Shown one piece after another: positions 25,391-35,800 of a stretch of 64,000 bases of DNA. The stretch's first letter is position 1; each line of letters starts with the position of its first letter. The stretch comes from Mediterraneibacter catenae. GTDB lineage: Bacteria; Bacillota; Clostridia; Lachnospirales; Lachnospiraceae. The stretch lies in contig NZ_VMSO01000014.1 in assembly GCF_008691045.1 (NCBI RefSeq), positions 1 to 64,000 on the forward strand, written 5' to 3'. The notes below the pieces were generated by a model. The model was given only the letters and a program-made list of their open reading frames with translations. It made no database searches and was not told the origin of the DNA. The position numbers and the translations under genes were made by a program.

Positions 25391-25645
25391 ATGGGAGCGA
25401 AGTTAGAAAAGATCGGTGCAGAGCTTGAAAAAGCCAGAGCAAAACGGGCGGCACTGGATGTAAAGATCAAAAATCTGGAACAGAAGTATCAGGAAGAAGA
25501 GAATACGGAGATCCACGATATGGTTCATGCAGCAAATCTGACGCCGGATCAGTTGGCAGAGCTGCTCCGTATGGCAGCGAAGGCTGCACCGAATCCGCAG
25601 ATGCTCATGGAAACAGTGAAGGAGGATGAACAGAATGAAGATTAA
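25391..25645 (+). CDS. DUF4315 family protein
   Basis: The 84-residue protein is a coiled coil (LEKIGAELEKARAKRAALDV...) followed by LTPDQLAELLRMAAKA, the DUF4315 pattern. It always lies between the NlpC/P60 gene and the DUF4366 gene in CTn-type ICEs. GGAGGGAG precedes the start. The function is unknown; it overlaps the next gene by 11 bases. Confidence 0.88.
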   Translation: MGAKLEKIGAELEKARAKRAALDVKIKNLEQKYQEEENTEIHDMVHAANLTPDQLAELLRMAAKAAPNPQMLMETVKEDEQNED

Positions 25646-26351
25646 AAAAGTGATGCTTAGTCTGATGACGGCAGTAATGATAACAGGGACATTTTCAATG
25701 ACAGCTTTCGCAAATGCAGAAGAGACTGTGGATGAAACAGAGAAGACGGTGAAAGAAGAGCAGACGGAGGACGCAGAAGAATCTGCGGAGACAGGAGATG
25801 TTCTTACACCGGATGGCAATATGACTCTTGTAGATGATGTAGGATCTGAAACAGAAGCCGGGAAACAGTTTATCACGATGGTTACAAAGTCAGGGAACTA
25901 TTTTTATTTGATCATTGATCGGGATGATGCGGGAGAGCAGACGGTGCATTTCCTGAATCAGGTGGATGAAGCAGATCTGATGGCGCTTATGGATGAAGAA
26001 CAGACAGCAGGATTGACGCAGGGTGAAGAGACGGCGAATACGGAAACTGAAACGGAGACTGTGACGCCAGATCAGGAGACAATGGAAGAAACAGAGCCTG
26101 CAGAGGAAGAGTCTGTGGAAGAATCGACAGCAGAGAAGCAGGAAGAAAAGAAATCCGGCAATATGCTTCCGGCGATAATTTTACTCGCTGCGGTGGTAAT
26201 CGGCGGCGGAGTGTTTGCGTTTATGAAGCTGAAAGGGAAAAAGGAGCAGGAAAAGGAAAAGCCTGATCCCGATGATGAGTATCAGGATGAGGACGATGAG
26301 GAATATCTGATTCTGGATGATTTTGCGGATAAGCAAGGCGATGAAGATTAG
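25635..26351 (+). CDS. DUF4366 membrane-anchored secreted protein
   Basis: The 238-residue protein has a signal peptide (MKIKKVMLSLMTAVMITGTF, then AFA), an acidic Glu/Thr-rich external region, a small folded part (KSGNYFYLIIDRDDAGEQTV), a membrane segment near 175-195 and an acidic cytoplasmic tail. This is the DUF4366 arrangement seen in CTn-type ICEs. ATG 25635 is preferred because AAGGAGG at about 25619 is too close to ATG 25626. Probably a surface component of the transfer machine. Confidence 0.87.
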   Translation: MKIKKVMLSLMTAVMITGTFSMTAFANAEETVDETEKTVKEEQTEDAEESAETGDVLTPDGNMTLVDDVGSETEAGKQFITMVTKSGNYFYLIIDRDDAGEQTVHFLNQVDEADLMALMDEEQTAGLTQGEETANTETETETVTPDQETMEETEPAEEESVEESTAEKQEEKKSGNMLPAIILLAAVVIGGGVFAFMKLKGKKEQEKEKPDPDDEYQDEDDEEYLILDDFADKQGDED

Positions 26352-26385
26352 ATGTAACATGGCTACAGCTTTGTAATTTTGTGGA

Positions 26386-26403
26386 GGGCAGCAAAGTCTG
26401 CCC
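26386..26403 (+). terminator. Weak hairpin after DUF4366 gene
   Basis: GGGCAG and CTGCCC pair around CAAAGT. There is no T-run, so its role in ending the transfer operon is uncertain. Confidence 0.3.
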
Positions 26404-26422
26404 TAATACATAGAGACCTATG

Positions 26423-26451
26423 TTGTTTACAGTCAGACGTTCTGATATAAT
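26423..26451 (+). promoter_or_regulatory. Promoter of the HD-GHKL cargo gene
   Basis: TTGTTT at 26423-26428 and TATAAT at 26446-26451 are 17 bases apart, 26 bases before the cargo gene start. This gives the gene its own expression, independent of the transfer operon. Confidence 0.55.
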
Positions 26452-26476
26452 TTGACATATACGGAGGCGTGAGAAT

Positions 26477-29400
26477 ATGGGATTTAGAGATGAAAAGCTG
26501 TGGACAATACTGAAGACAAAAGCAGAGGAGGAAGAAGAACGCTGCGGAGAACGGGAGAATAAGGATAATTACCTGAAAGCGGTTGCAGACATTTGCCAGT
26601 ATGGCGTGGACCGCGCAAAAACGATCCGGGATACATTTCCCTTTTATACTCTCCATGACGAAGTCCATATCTGTAATGTCATGCGCCTGATGGCGGAACT
26701 GCTGGGCGACGGGCTCAGCTTTCTGACCCGGGATGAGGCGGCGCTGCTGGTGATGGCTGCGTGCTGCCATGATATTGGTATGAGCTACACTGAGGGCGAA
26801 AAGAAAGAACTGCTGAATAATAAAGATCCTGTGAGGCGTTATCTGGATAAGAATCCTTCGGAATACATGAAAGCATATGCCGCAGGCAGGGAAGAGCCGG
26901 ATCTGTCGGATGAAATAAAGATGAATTTCTTCCGCAATATCCACCACGAAAGAATCAGAGAACTGCTGCAGAAAAAAGAATGGCCGAGAGCGCTGAGAGG
27001 AAGAATTGACAAAGAGGATCTGATTCGGGTATGTAGAAGTCACGGCGAAGAGGTCAGCGAGCTTACTGCCTTGGATCCGGTCCATTCTCTGGACAGGAGA
27101 TTCTGCGCAATCCTGCTCCGTCTTGCGGATATCCTTGATTTTAATGACAGCAGGGCGCCTCAGGCAATCTATGAATATAATGAATTTGACGAAAGAACCT
27201 CTTACAGCGAACAGTACAGTGAGGAAGAATGGGAAAAACATCTTTCCTCCTCCGGATTTCGTTTTGAAAGCGTGGCGGATCGCTCTTATCCTTACCCGTT
27301 GGACTACACGGCAGAATGCCGTTCAATTCAGATTGAGCAGAAAGTAAAATGCTATCTGGACTGGGTTGACCGGGAGCTAGATGACTGTAGCAAAGTGATC
27401 CGCAGATTTGCAGGAAGATGGAACGATTTTGTACTTCCAGCAAAGGTGGAACGCCATATTCAGTCAGATGGGTATTTATCTGGACAGTACCGTATTACGC
27501 TTGACCAGGACCAGGTGATGGAATTATTCGTCGGTGAGAATCTGTACAGTGATCCTGCAGTATTTGTAAGGGAACTGATCCAGAATGCGATTGATGCCGT
27601 CAGGACGAGAAAGCAGTTGGATCGTTCTTTGCCGTCTGATTGGACGGGACAGATCAACATAAGGACATGGAGCGAGCGAGGATATCATTGGTTCCGTATT
27701 GAGGACAACGGGATTGGGATGACGGAGGAGATTATCAGGAATTATTTTCTGAAAGTAGGACGCTCCTACTATAATTCAGATGAATTCCGGCAGGAAAAAC
27801 ACCGGTGTAAAGCAGATCCAGATTACACTCCTGTGAGCAGGTTCGGGATCGGAATTCTCTCTTGTTTTATGGGAGATAAAAAGACAAATCAAGTGGAAGT
27901 GAGCACCAAGCATTTCAGTGAAAACGGAATTTACTATCCAGCACTGAGGCTGAGTATGCATGGCATCAACGGTTATTATTATATGACAGATCAGGAGAAA
28001 GGACATAGGGCGGAACCTATGCCGGGGGTAACGGAGGAAGAAAAGACGCCCTATCACACTGAACCGGGCACGATTATTGCCGTCCGAACAAATCTCTATC
28101 AGACTGGAAAGTACAGAGGATTTCGGGAGATCATCGATCAGTATGTCCTGTGTCCGGAAGTGCCGATCCATTTTGAAAGTGTGGAAGAAGGCAGTTATGA
28201 CTATCTTACAGAGAAAGAGTTTATGGATAGAATCCATAGACTGAAGAAAGCGGAAGGAACAGACGAGAACGGTGGATTCGAATTTTTACTTTCCGATGAG
28301 GATATGAAGACTTTGTCTGAAAGAGTACCGGGATTGACCTGCAGGAAAAGACCGGGAGTCATTATTCGCTGTGTAGCATTAGATGATTATATGCAGTCCC
28401 CATATTTGACAGGGGCTACTCTGTATGCAGAAGCGATTGGAGAGTTCGAGCCGCTTAAGGTGACGCTAGGTGCGATTCATACAAAAGTAAAGGTTGTACC
28501 AGGAATCATGAATGTCCCTGGTACTCCAGCTACACTTTGTTGCAAAATCTCTTTATGTTTTTCCGAGGAAATAGAGGAACAGATAAAAGCAATTGTAGAA
28601 AGTAATTTTCCTGGAATAACTTTTGAACGGTGGAAAGGAGATCACGAATACGACCTTAGAATAATGAAAGTGACAGATTTAAGTGACAGGCTTACATTAG
28701 CCAGATACAGGCAATTAAAGGAACCTCTGTGTTTCAGGAATGTGGATTTACAATACGTACAGCAAAGACTGGAAGATTCCGTAGCCATTTTACCTGGAAA
28801 TATAATTGAGGGGTTCAATAGAGAAGTATTTATCCTTTCCCATAATGGGATCATTTGTTATAAAAATATAAGGGGCATTTATAAATCGTCTTATCTGGAT
28901 GATCCGGAAATCGGCAGTAGATTTTTAAGTATTATTATGTTGAAAGATAAGTATCGGCCTATGATAAATCTCTCGCGGAATAATATAGAGCAACTGAATC
29001 TTGAGACTGCATGTGCACTTAGGATTTTTGATAAAATAGTATCATATGGTGTACTCGAAGACGACATATATCAGATGATAAATAAAAATTGCAGTTATTT
29101 ACCTATGAAGAACTATCTGCAGATGCTAGCAGATTATCCGGAATGGGAAAGGGTGCTTATATTTAACTCTGAAGCAGGAAAAATAACAGCAGAAGAATTA
29201 GAGCGTGTTATTGATGAAAAAGGAATTTGTGTTTTAAATTTTCTGTGTATACGTTCGCAAAGAAATCTCTATTCAGAATTATGCTTTGCATATTTAAAAA
29301 ACAACTATACTCTGTATTTAAATTGTGAAAAAGCTGAACATTCCGTTTTCTATCTGGAAAGATTTACAGTTGTAAAGAAACAAGTCGGGGATGAAAGTGA

Positions 29401-29719
29401 TGCTGCAGTGTTTCCACCGTCGTTTTGCTTTGAATTTTCAGAGGATGGACCAAACTATGATATGGTAAAAAATTGTATAAAAATTAAGACACATTGTAAT
29501 AAAGAACATCGACTGGTAAAATTCCTGGAGAAAAACAGCAAGATTTTAGAGGATAAGGTTCCCGGACTCTGGCATAAAATGCTGAGCTTTTTAATGAATG
29601 AATACGGAACTACCTTGGTTCGGGATGTCAATCTTATACTGAATGATCTGAGAAAGATTACAGACTTGGAAATCCCCATACCGGATAGTCTGTTTTTGTC
29701 AGAGGCTGATGTGATTTAA
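26477..29719 (+). CDS. HD domain plus Hsp90-like GHKL ATPase fusion
   Basis: This 1080-residue protein is cargo between DUF4366 and topB. Residues 50-225 look like an HD phosphohydrolase: LHDEVH (59-64), CCHDIG (97-101), HHERI (156-160) and LADILDFND (216-224). Residues 340-480 carry the GHKL ATP-binding boxes: RELIQNAIDA (365-374), EDNGIGM (409-415) and RFGIGI (455-460), as in HtpG/Hsp90. The last 500 residues match nothing I know. An HD-plus-Hsp90 layout is known from proposed bacterial conflict systems; a defence role is inferred, not shown. Base composition changes inside the gene, from about 57% GC (line at 27061) to 25% (line at 29281), with the break near 28.5 kb. Confidence 0.85.
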   Translation: MGFRDEKLWTILKTKAEEEEERCGERENKDNYLKAVADICQYGVDRAKTIRDTFPFYTLHDEVHICNVMRLMAELLGDGLSFLTRDEAALLVMAACCHDIGMSYTEGEKKELLNNKDPVRRYLDKNPSEYMKAYAAGREEPDLSDEIKMNFFRNIHHERIRELLQKKEWPRALRGRIDKEDLIRVCRSHGEEVSELTALDPVHSLDRRFCAILLRLADILDFNDSRAPQAIYEYNEFDERTSYSEQYSEEEWEKHLSSSGFRFESVADRSYPYPLDYTAECRSIQIEQKVKCYLDWVDRELDDCSKVIRRFAGRWNDFVLPAKVERHIQSDGYLSGQYRITLDQDQVMELFVGENLYSDPAVFVRELIQNAIDAVRTRKQLDRSLPSDWTGQINIRTWSERGYHWFRIEDNGIGMTEEIIRNYFLKVGRSYYNSDEFRQEKHRCKADPDYTPVSRFGIGILSCFMGDKKTNQVEVSTKHFSENGIYYPALRLSMHGINGYYYMTDQEKGHRAEPMPGVTEEEKTPYHTEPGTIIAVRTNLYQTGKYRGFREIIDQYVLCPEVPIHFESVEEGSYDYLTEKEFMDRIHRLKKAEGTDENGGFEFLLSDEDMKTLSERVPGLTCRKRPGVIIRCVALDDYMQSPYLTGATLYAEAIGEFEPLKVTLGAIHTKVKVVPGIMNVPGTPATLCCKISLCFSEEIEEQIKAIVESNFPGITFERWKGDHEYDLRIMKVTDLSDRLTLARYRQLKEPLCFRNVDLQYVQQRLEDSVAILPGNIIEGFNREVFILSHNGIICYKNIRGIYKSSYLDDPEIGSRFLSIIMLKDKYRPMINLSRNNIEQLNLETACALRIFDKIVSYGVLEDDIYQMINKNCSYLPMKNYLQMLADYPEWERVLIFNSEAGKITAEELERVIDEKGICVLNFLCIRSQRNLYSELCFAYLKNNYTLYLNCEKAEHSVFYLERFTVVKKQVGDESDAAVFPPSFCFEFSEDGPNYDMVKNCIKIKTHCNKEHRLVKFLEKNSKILEDKVPGLWHKMLSFLMNEYGTTLVRDVNLILNDLRKITDLEIPIPDSLFLSEADVI

Positions 29720-29871
29720 GAATGATATGTTTAGTATATTTCTCTAGGATAACTGCAAATTTGAATGATACCAGCGGGTTATAAGCATCGGAGGGAAGAG
29801 CAATCTTTTATATAAAAGTGTAAAAATATTGGGAAAAGGATACAGAGCTAAAAAATAATTGTAATTTACAT

Positions 29872-29916
29872 AATAAACAGTTTTATACCTTGCAGGAGGT
29901 ATAAGGCTGTTTTATT
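29872..29916 (+). terminator. Hairpin upstream of topB
   Basis: AATAAACAG and TTATACC on the left pair with GGTATAA and CTGTTTTATT on the right, ending in a T-rich stretch. It probably ends transcription from the cargo gene before topB. Confidence 0.6.
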
Positions 29917-29947
29917 ATGCTCAAAAATACGAAAGGAGTGACCAACC

Positions 29948-32032
29948 GTGCCTAAACTTGTAATTACCGAGAAGCCCTCAGTGGCACAATCTATTGCAAA
30001 AGTCTTATCCGCAACAAAACGTTGTAACGGCTATCTCGAAGGAAACGGCTATCTCGTCAGTTGGTGCATCGGACATCTGGTAGAGCTTGCTCCACCAGAT
30101 TATTATGACGAACGCTATGGAAAATGGAAAAAGGAAGATCTTCCGATCCTTCCTGCCAACTGGAAGTATACCGTATCCCCCGGCACGAAAAAGCAGTTCA
30201 ACATTTTAAAAGAGCTGATGAACCGAGACGATGTGGACAGTCTGATCTGTGCTACTGACGCCGGACGGGAGGGGGAACTGATCTTCCGGCTTGTGTATCA
30301 TCAGTGCAGATGCAGGAAGCCTTTTGAACGTCTGTGGATTTCTTCGCTGGAAGACAGTGCGATCCGGGAGGGATTCCGGCATCTGAAACCGGGAATTGAA
30401 TATGATGCTTTATATGAAGCAGCTTTATGCCGGGAGCGTTCCGACTGGATTGTGGGAATCAACGCTACCCGGCTTTTTTCTGTCCTGTACGGAAATACAC
30501 TGAACATAGGACGTGTCATGTCCCCGACACTTGCGCTGACTGTTATGCGGGAAGCGGCGATTGCAGCGTTCATCTCCGAACCGTTTTATACGGTGAAGAT
30601 TCAGATGGATGGATTCACAGCGTCCAGTGAGCGGATCAAATCAAAGGAAGAAGCAGAAAAACTGGCGGCTGACTGTAAAGAAGCGTCTGCTGTTGTGACA
30701 AAAGTGGAACGGAAGAATCGTAAGGAAAAGCCTCCGCTGCTCTATGATCTGACGACGCTTCAGAGAGAAGCAAACAAGATCATGGGATACACGGCACAGC
30801 AGACCTTGGATTATACTCAGAGTCTTTATGAGAAAAAGATGGTGACGTATCCCCGGACAGACAGCCGGTATCTGACGGAAGATATGGCTGCCCTGATTCC
30901 GGATCTGGTGCAGAAGACGGTGAAAAAGTTCTTTGTCAGTGACGAAACTGTACCAGTCCGGACAGGGCAGGTTATCAATAATAAGAAAGTAACAGATCAT
31001 CATGCCATTATTCCTACGAAAACGGCTGCTGAAACAGATTTGACTGCACTTCCGGCCGGAGAGCGGGCTGTGCTTGAGCTGATCGCGCGCAGGCTTGTGT
31101 GCGCTGTCGGAATCCCTTGTGAATCTGATGAGACGGCGGTGGAGCTGAGCTGTGCAGATGCAGTATTCAAGGCGAAAGGCAGCATAGTTACCGAGCCGGG
31201 ATGGAAAGCCTTTATTTCCGGTGTAGAGAGCGGAAATGAAGATAAGGAAGAGGATGCTTCGTCTATCCCTGATATTCAGAATGGAATGGAGCTAACGGTG
31301 AGAGAAGCTGTCTGCAAAGAAGGAAAGACTGTACCGCCGAAACACTATACCGAAGCCACGCTCCTGCAGGCGATGGAGAATGCCGGTGCAGAAGAAATGC
31401 CGGAAGATGCGGAAAGAAAAGGACTTGGCACTCCGGCGACCCGCGCGGGGATTATTGAAAAACTGGTGCGGACCGAATTTCTTGAGAGGACGGGGAGCAA
31501 GAAGACAAAGTATCTGATTCCTACTCAGAAAGGCACGGCGTTGGTTACAATTCTCCCGGAGCAGATTCAGTCTGCATCTATGACTGCAGAGTGGGAAGAA
31601 AAGCTGTTAGAGATTGAGCGTGGTGAGTACAGTGGCGACGCATTTATGGGAGAGATCGAGGCTATGATATCCGATCTGGTGAAGAACTATCAGATTGTGC
31701 CAGATGCAGAAATCCTTATGCCAAAACAGAAAAGTCAGAAAATCGGGAAATGCCCTGTGTGTGGGAATGATGTTATTGAGGGAGCGAAAGGCTGGTTCTG
31801 CGCAAACCGATCCTGCCCGTTCGCCTTATGGAAACAGAACCGCTATTTTGAAAGCATCGGCAAAAAACTCACTGCTTCTATGGCGGAAAAACTTCTGGCA
31901 AATGGAAAGGTGCGGATGAAAGGCTGTAAATCTGCAAAGACAGGGAAAACCTTTGACGCGGTATTGATTCTGGAGACAGATGCATATGGAAAAGCACGGT
32001 TTCGTCTGGATTTTGAGGGAGGAAAGAAATGA
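29948..32032 (+). CDS. topB: DNA topoisomerase III
   Basis: The 694-residue type IA topoisomerase opens with the TOPRIM segment KLVITEKPSVAQSIAKVL, has the acidic motif DAGREGELIFRLVY near residue 100 and the catalytic tyrosine in VTYPRTDSRYL near 300. A C-terminal zinc-finger-like part (CPVCGND...CANRSCPF) is present. The GTG start follows GAAAGGAGTG. Topoisomerase III is standard in this ICE group and helps process transferred DNA. Its stop overlaps the next start (ATGA). Confidence 0.94.
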   Translation: MPKLVITEKPSVAQSIAKVLSATKRCNGYLEGNGYLVSWCIGHLVELAPPDYYDERYGKWKKEDLPILPANWKYTVSPGTKKQFNILKELMNRDDVDSLICATDAGREGELIFRLVYHQCRCRKPFERLWISSLEDSAIREGFRHLKPGIEYDALYEAALCRERSDWIVGINATRLFSVLYGNTLNIGRVMSPTLALTVMREAAIAAFISEPFYTVKIQMDGFTASSERIKSKEEAEKLAADCKEASAVVTKVERKNRKEKPPLLYDLTTLQREANKIMGYTAQQTLDYTQSLYEKKMVTYPRTDSRYLTEDMAALIPDLVQKTVKKFFVSDETVPVRTGQVINNKKVTDHHAIIPTKTAAETDLTALPAGERAVLELIARRLVCAVGIPCESDETAVELSCADAVFKAKGSIVTEPGWKAFISGVESGNEDKEEDASSIPDIQNGMELTVREAVCKEGKTVPPKHYTEATLLQAMENAGAEEMPEDAERKGLGTPATRAGIIEKLVRTEFLERTGSKKTKYLIPTQKGTALVTILPEQIQSASMTAEWEEKLLEIERGEYSGDAFMGEIEAMISDLVKNYQIVPDAEILMPKQKSQKIGKCPVCGNDVIEGAKGWFCANRSCPFALWKQNRYFESIGKKLTASMAEKLLANGKVRMKGCKSAKTGKTFDAVLILETDAYGKARFRLDFEGGKK

Positions 32033-32628
32033 ACAGGATTGAGAAATGGAATGAGATTACAGGTGCAGAGCAGGAACAGGGTATGATGGAAGCTTTTCTG
32101 GAAAGCAGAACAGACAGTTATGCGATCCTTCAGCTCCGTGATATTGATGAAACCAGACAGGAACGTTTCGCTTCGTTGGATTATCTGCACAGGCAGGGGA
32201 AAGAACCTCACATTGACCATTATGAGATCATGTATACGGCTGATCTTCCGACATTTACAGACAGGGATACTATGCTTGAGTCTCTTTATACAAAGTTTAA
32301 CATTGATCATCCGGCGGATTTTACCGGGCACAGCCTGTCTGTCAGCGACATCGTGGCATTGAAGACGGGCGGCGTGGTATCCTGTCATTATGTGGATTCC
32401 GTGGGATTTACGGAGCTGAAGGATTTCTTACGAGAAGGAAACCATCTGAAAAATGCAGAAATGACACTGGAAGATGATTACGGAATGATCGACGGCATTA
32501 TCAACAATGGTAAGGCAGGGGCAGAAAGAGAGCGCCCGTCTGTACTGGAAAAGCTGAAAGCAGCTTCCGATACAGAGCATGGTCTGCCGGTTCATTTTGG
32601 AAGAACAGAGGAAAGGGAACTGGAATAA
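32029..32628 (+). CDS. YodL-like / DUF4316 ICE protein
   Basis: The 199-residue protein has SYAILQLRDIDETRQERFAS and TGHSLSVSDIVALK with VSCHYVDSVGFTEL, the recognisable YodL-type core, then a short DUF4316-like tail (PSVLEKLKAA). It is coupled to topB upstream and to the TTRAP gene downstream by overlapping start/stop codons. The function is unknown. The 3' exon at 1957-2271 may belong to a paralogous family. Confidence 0.8.
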   Translation: MNRIEKWNEITGAEQEQGMMEAFLESRTDSYAILQLRDIDETRQERFASLDYLHRQGKEPHIDHYEIMYTADLPTFTDRDTMLESLYTKFNIDHPADFTGHSLSVSDIVALKTGGVVSCHYVDSVGFTELKDFLREGNHLKNAEMTLEDDYGMIDGIINNGKAGAERERPSVLEKLKAASDTEHGLPVHFGRTEERELE

Positions 32629-32840
32629 TGGATTTCACACAGGAGGAACGTATGCTGATGATGATTTATAATCCCGGAAGTCGGGAGAAATTAGTGGTAG
32701 AACTGGAAACAATGAAGGGGCAGCTTCGCCCCGAAGAGAGACGGCTTCTGCGTTTGACAGATACCGTGATCGGTAAGCTCCGGAAAATAACGGATGAAGA
32801 GTTTGACCGGATTGATTTGTACCCTGATGTAGAAGAGTAA
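32628..32840 (+). CDS. TTRAP family (transposon-transfer assisting) protein
   Basis: The 70-residue protein MDFTQEERMLMMIYNPGSRE...TVIGKLRKITDEEFDRIDLYP matches the small TTRAP family found beside the methylase-helicase gene in CTn elements. The start overlaps the preceding stop (TAATG). The biochemical role is not known. Confidence 0.83.
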   Translation: MDFTQEERMLMMIYNPGSREKLVVELETMKGQLRPEERRLLRLTDTVIGKLRKITDEEFDRIDLYPDVEE

Positions 32841-32857
32841 ACCAAATGGAGGCATAA

Positions 32858-35800
32858 ATGTCAAAACTTCTGTATTTTTCAGCTCTGGCGGAACATTCGG
32901 CAGAGCAGCTCACAAAAAGCCGGGAACAGTGGACTGCCTTTCTTACCACTGTTGCCCGGCTTTATAAGTACCCCTATTACGATCAGCTTTTGATCCATGC
33001 ACAGCGGCCGCAGGCGACAGCCTGTGCAGAATATGACTTCTGGCGGAATCGGATGAACCGTTATGTGAAACGTGGTTCTCATGGAATCGGCCTCATAGAT
33101 GTGTCGGGAATGAAACCGCGGCTTCATTATGTATTCGACGTGGCAGATACAGGAGAACGCGCGGATTCCAGACCTGTGCAGTTGTGGAAGATGGAGGAAG
33201 CGCACAGGAAGCCGATAGAGGCGGCACTGGAGTACCGGTTCGGAACAGATGCAGAGCTTGGACTTGCACAACAGATCAGCATGATCACGGACAGGCTTGC
33301 GTTGGATTACTGGTCAAACTGCGGAAAACAGGTGCTCGACATCATTGCAGACAGTTATCTTGAAGGGTATGATGAGAGAAAGATCGAAAATGAATTCCGA
33401 ATGACGGCATCAGTCAGTGCATCTTATGCACTATACAGTCGTTGTATGGATCATCCCGACGATTATATTGACAAGGAAGATTTCCGAGAGATTTTCGATT
33501 TTAATACTGCAGGTACAGTAAATGCACTGGGAACGGCTGTCAGCGAGATTTCCGCAGAAGTATTCCGGGAGATTGAGATCGCCGTCCGAAACTATGAAAA
33601 GAGCAGGCAGGAAGAAAGGAGCAGCCGCCATGATGAAAGAACTGACATACACGAAACAGGGAGAGTATTATCTTCCGAATCTGACATTGGGAGAAACGAG
33701 AGAGCAGCCTCTGGGCAAATACGGGATGATGCGCAGGAGCTTCCTGCAGGAGAACAAGCCGATTATTTACAACGACCTGATCCTGAAAGGGAAGCTGTTC
33801 GACCATCTGCGGGAGATAGAAGAGACAGCGAACCGGAGAATGGAGCAGATGATGAAAGAACTGTTAGAGAAGAATCCGGCTCCCGACAAGAAGACGCATC
33901 AGATGGAATGGGTGCAGCATATGAACGCCCTGAAAGCGCAGGCGGAGGAAGTGATCCTGAACGACCTTATCAACAGTTAAGCCTTGATCTGACCCTATCG
34001 CCGGAAACTGAGAATATTACAGTGAGAACAGAGGAAGCAGCGAGTGAAGAGCCCGCTGCTTTTTCTGTGGGTAAAGTACAGTCTTCTGATTCCGAACCGG
34101 AGGATAGATCGGGTGATCAACAGGAAGAACCACGGAAGGAAGAATCAAAGGAACCTGTATTTTCAGGAGACAGCACGATACCTGAAAACTTTCACATTAC
34201 GGATGAACATCTCGGTGAGGGTGGAGCAAAGACAAAGTACCGTAGAAATGTGGAAGCAATCCGCGTTCTGCAACAGATTGAAGCAAGTGACAGGTATGCA
34301 ACACCGGGAGAGCAACAGATCCTTTCCCGGTACGTGGGATGGGGCGGGCTTGCGGATGCGTTTGACAGCAGAAAGGACAATTGGGCGTCAGAATATCAAG
34401 AGTTAAGAAACCTACTGTCTGAAGAGGAATACGCTTCTGCCAGAGCATCGACACTCAATGCGCACTATACGAGTCCTGCGGTCATAGGGGCGATCTATGA
34501 AGCCGTGGAGCGGATGGGATTTAACCACGGAAATATTTTAGAGCCGTCTATGGGGATCGGAAATTTCTTCGGAATGCTTCCGGAGTCGATGCATGAGAGC
34601 AGGCTTTACGGAGTAGAGCTGGATTCTATTACCGGACGGATTGCGAAGCAGCTTTATCCTCTGGCTGATATTACCGTGGCGGGATTCGAGACAACAGACC
34701 GCAGGGATTTCTTTGATCTGGCAGTGGGAAATGTGCCGTTCGGCAATTATAAAGTGAGAGATAAAGGCTACGACAGGCTGAATTTTTCTATTCACAATTA
34801 CTTTTTTGCAAAGACTCTGGATCAGGTACGTCCCGGCGGAATCATTGCCTTTGTGACAAGCCGTTATACGATGGACGCAAAAGATCCGTCTGCAAGAAAG
34901 TATCTGGCGCAGAGAGCGGAGCTGTTAGGCGCAATCCGGCTTCCGAACAATGCATTCCGGGCAAATGCGGGAACTGATGTTGTGTCAGATATTCTCTTTT
35001 TACAGAAAAGAAATCATCCAGTGGACATCGAGCCGGACTGGGTGCATCTTGGCATGACGCCGGATGGATTTCCCATCAACAGTTATTTTACAGAGCATCC
35101 GGAGATGATGTTGGGAGAACTGACATCGGAAAGCACGCAGTACGGAAAAGAGGAATGTACGGTTGTCCCGATTCCGGGAAGGGAACTTTCAGAGCAGCTT
35201 CGGGAGGCGGTCGGGCGTCTGTATGGAAGATATCTGGAGCCAGAGCTTGCGAACAGTGAAGCAGATGAAATTTTGCAGGATGTAATACCCGCGGACCCGG
35301 ATGTAAAAAACTATTCCTATACGGTAGTTGACGGCGAGGTGTATTACAGAGAGAATTCGGCAATGCGCCGGATGGAGCTGAATGATACGGCAAAAGAGCG
35401 TGTCAAAGGGATGGTACAGCTCCGTGAGATTGTCGGGGAACTGATGGAGTATCAGTTGGAGGACTATCCGGATGAAATGATCCGGGAAAAGCAGGAAGAA
35501 CTGAACCGGGCTTATGATGAATTTACCGGGAAATACGGGATTATCAACTCTCGGGGAAATGCACAGGCGTTTTCAGATGATTCCTCTTACTATCTGCTCT
35601 GCTCTTTGGAAAACATTGATGAAGACGGCAAGATGGAAAGCAAGGCGGATATGTTTACGAAACGGACGATCCGGCCGGAACGGAAAGTAACTTCCGTAGA
35701 TACGCCGGAAGAAGCCCTTGCCATTTCTATCGGAGAGCATGGAAAAGTGGATCTGTCGTATATGTCGGAGCTTCTAGGGACACCTGGCGAGTATGACCGG

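Noticed and set aside
26363-27241. 292-codon minus-strand frame
   Set aside because: It covers the promoter and start of the HD-GHKL gene and shows no recognisable domain.
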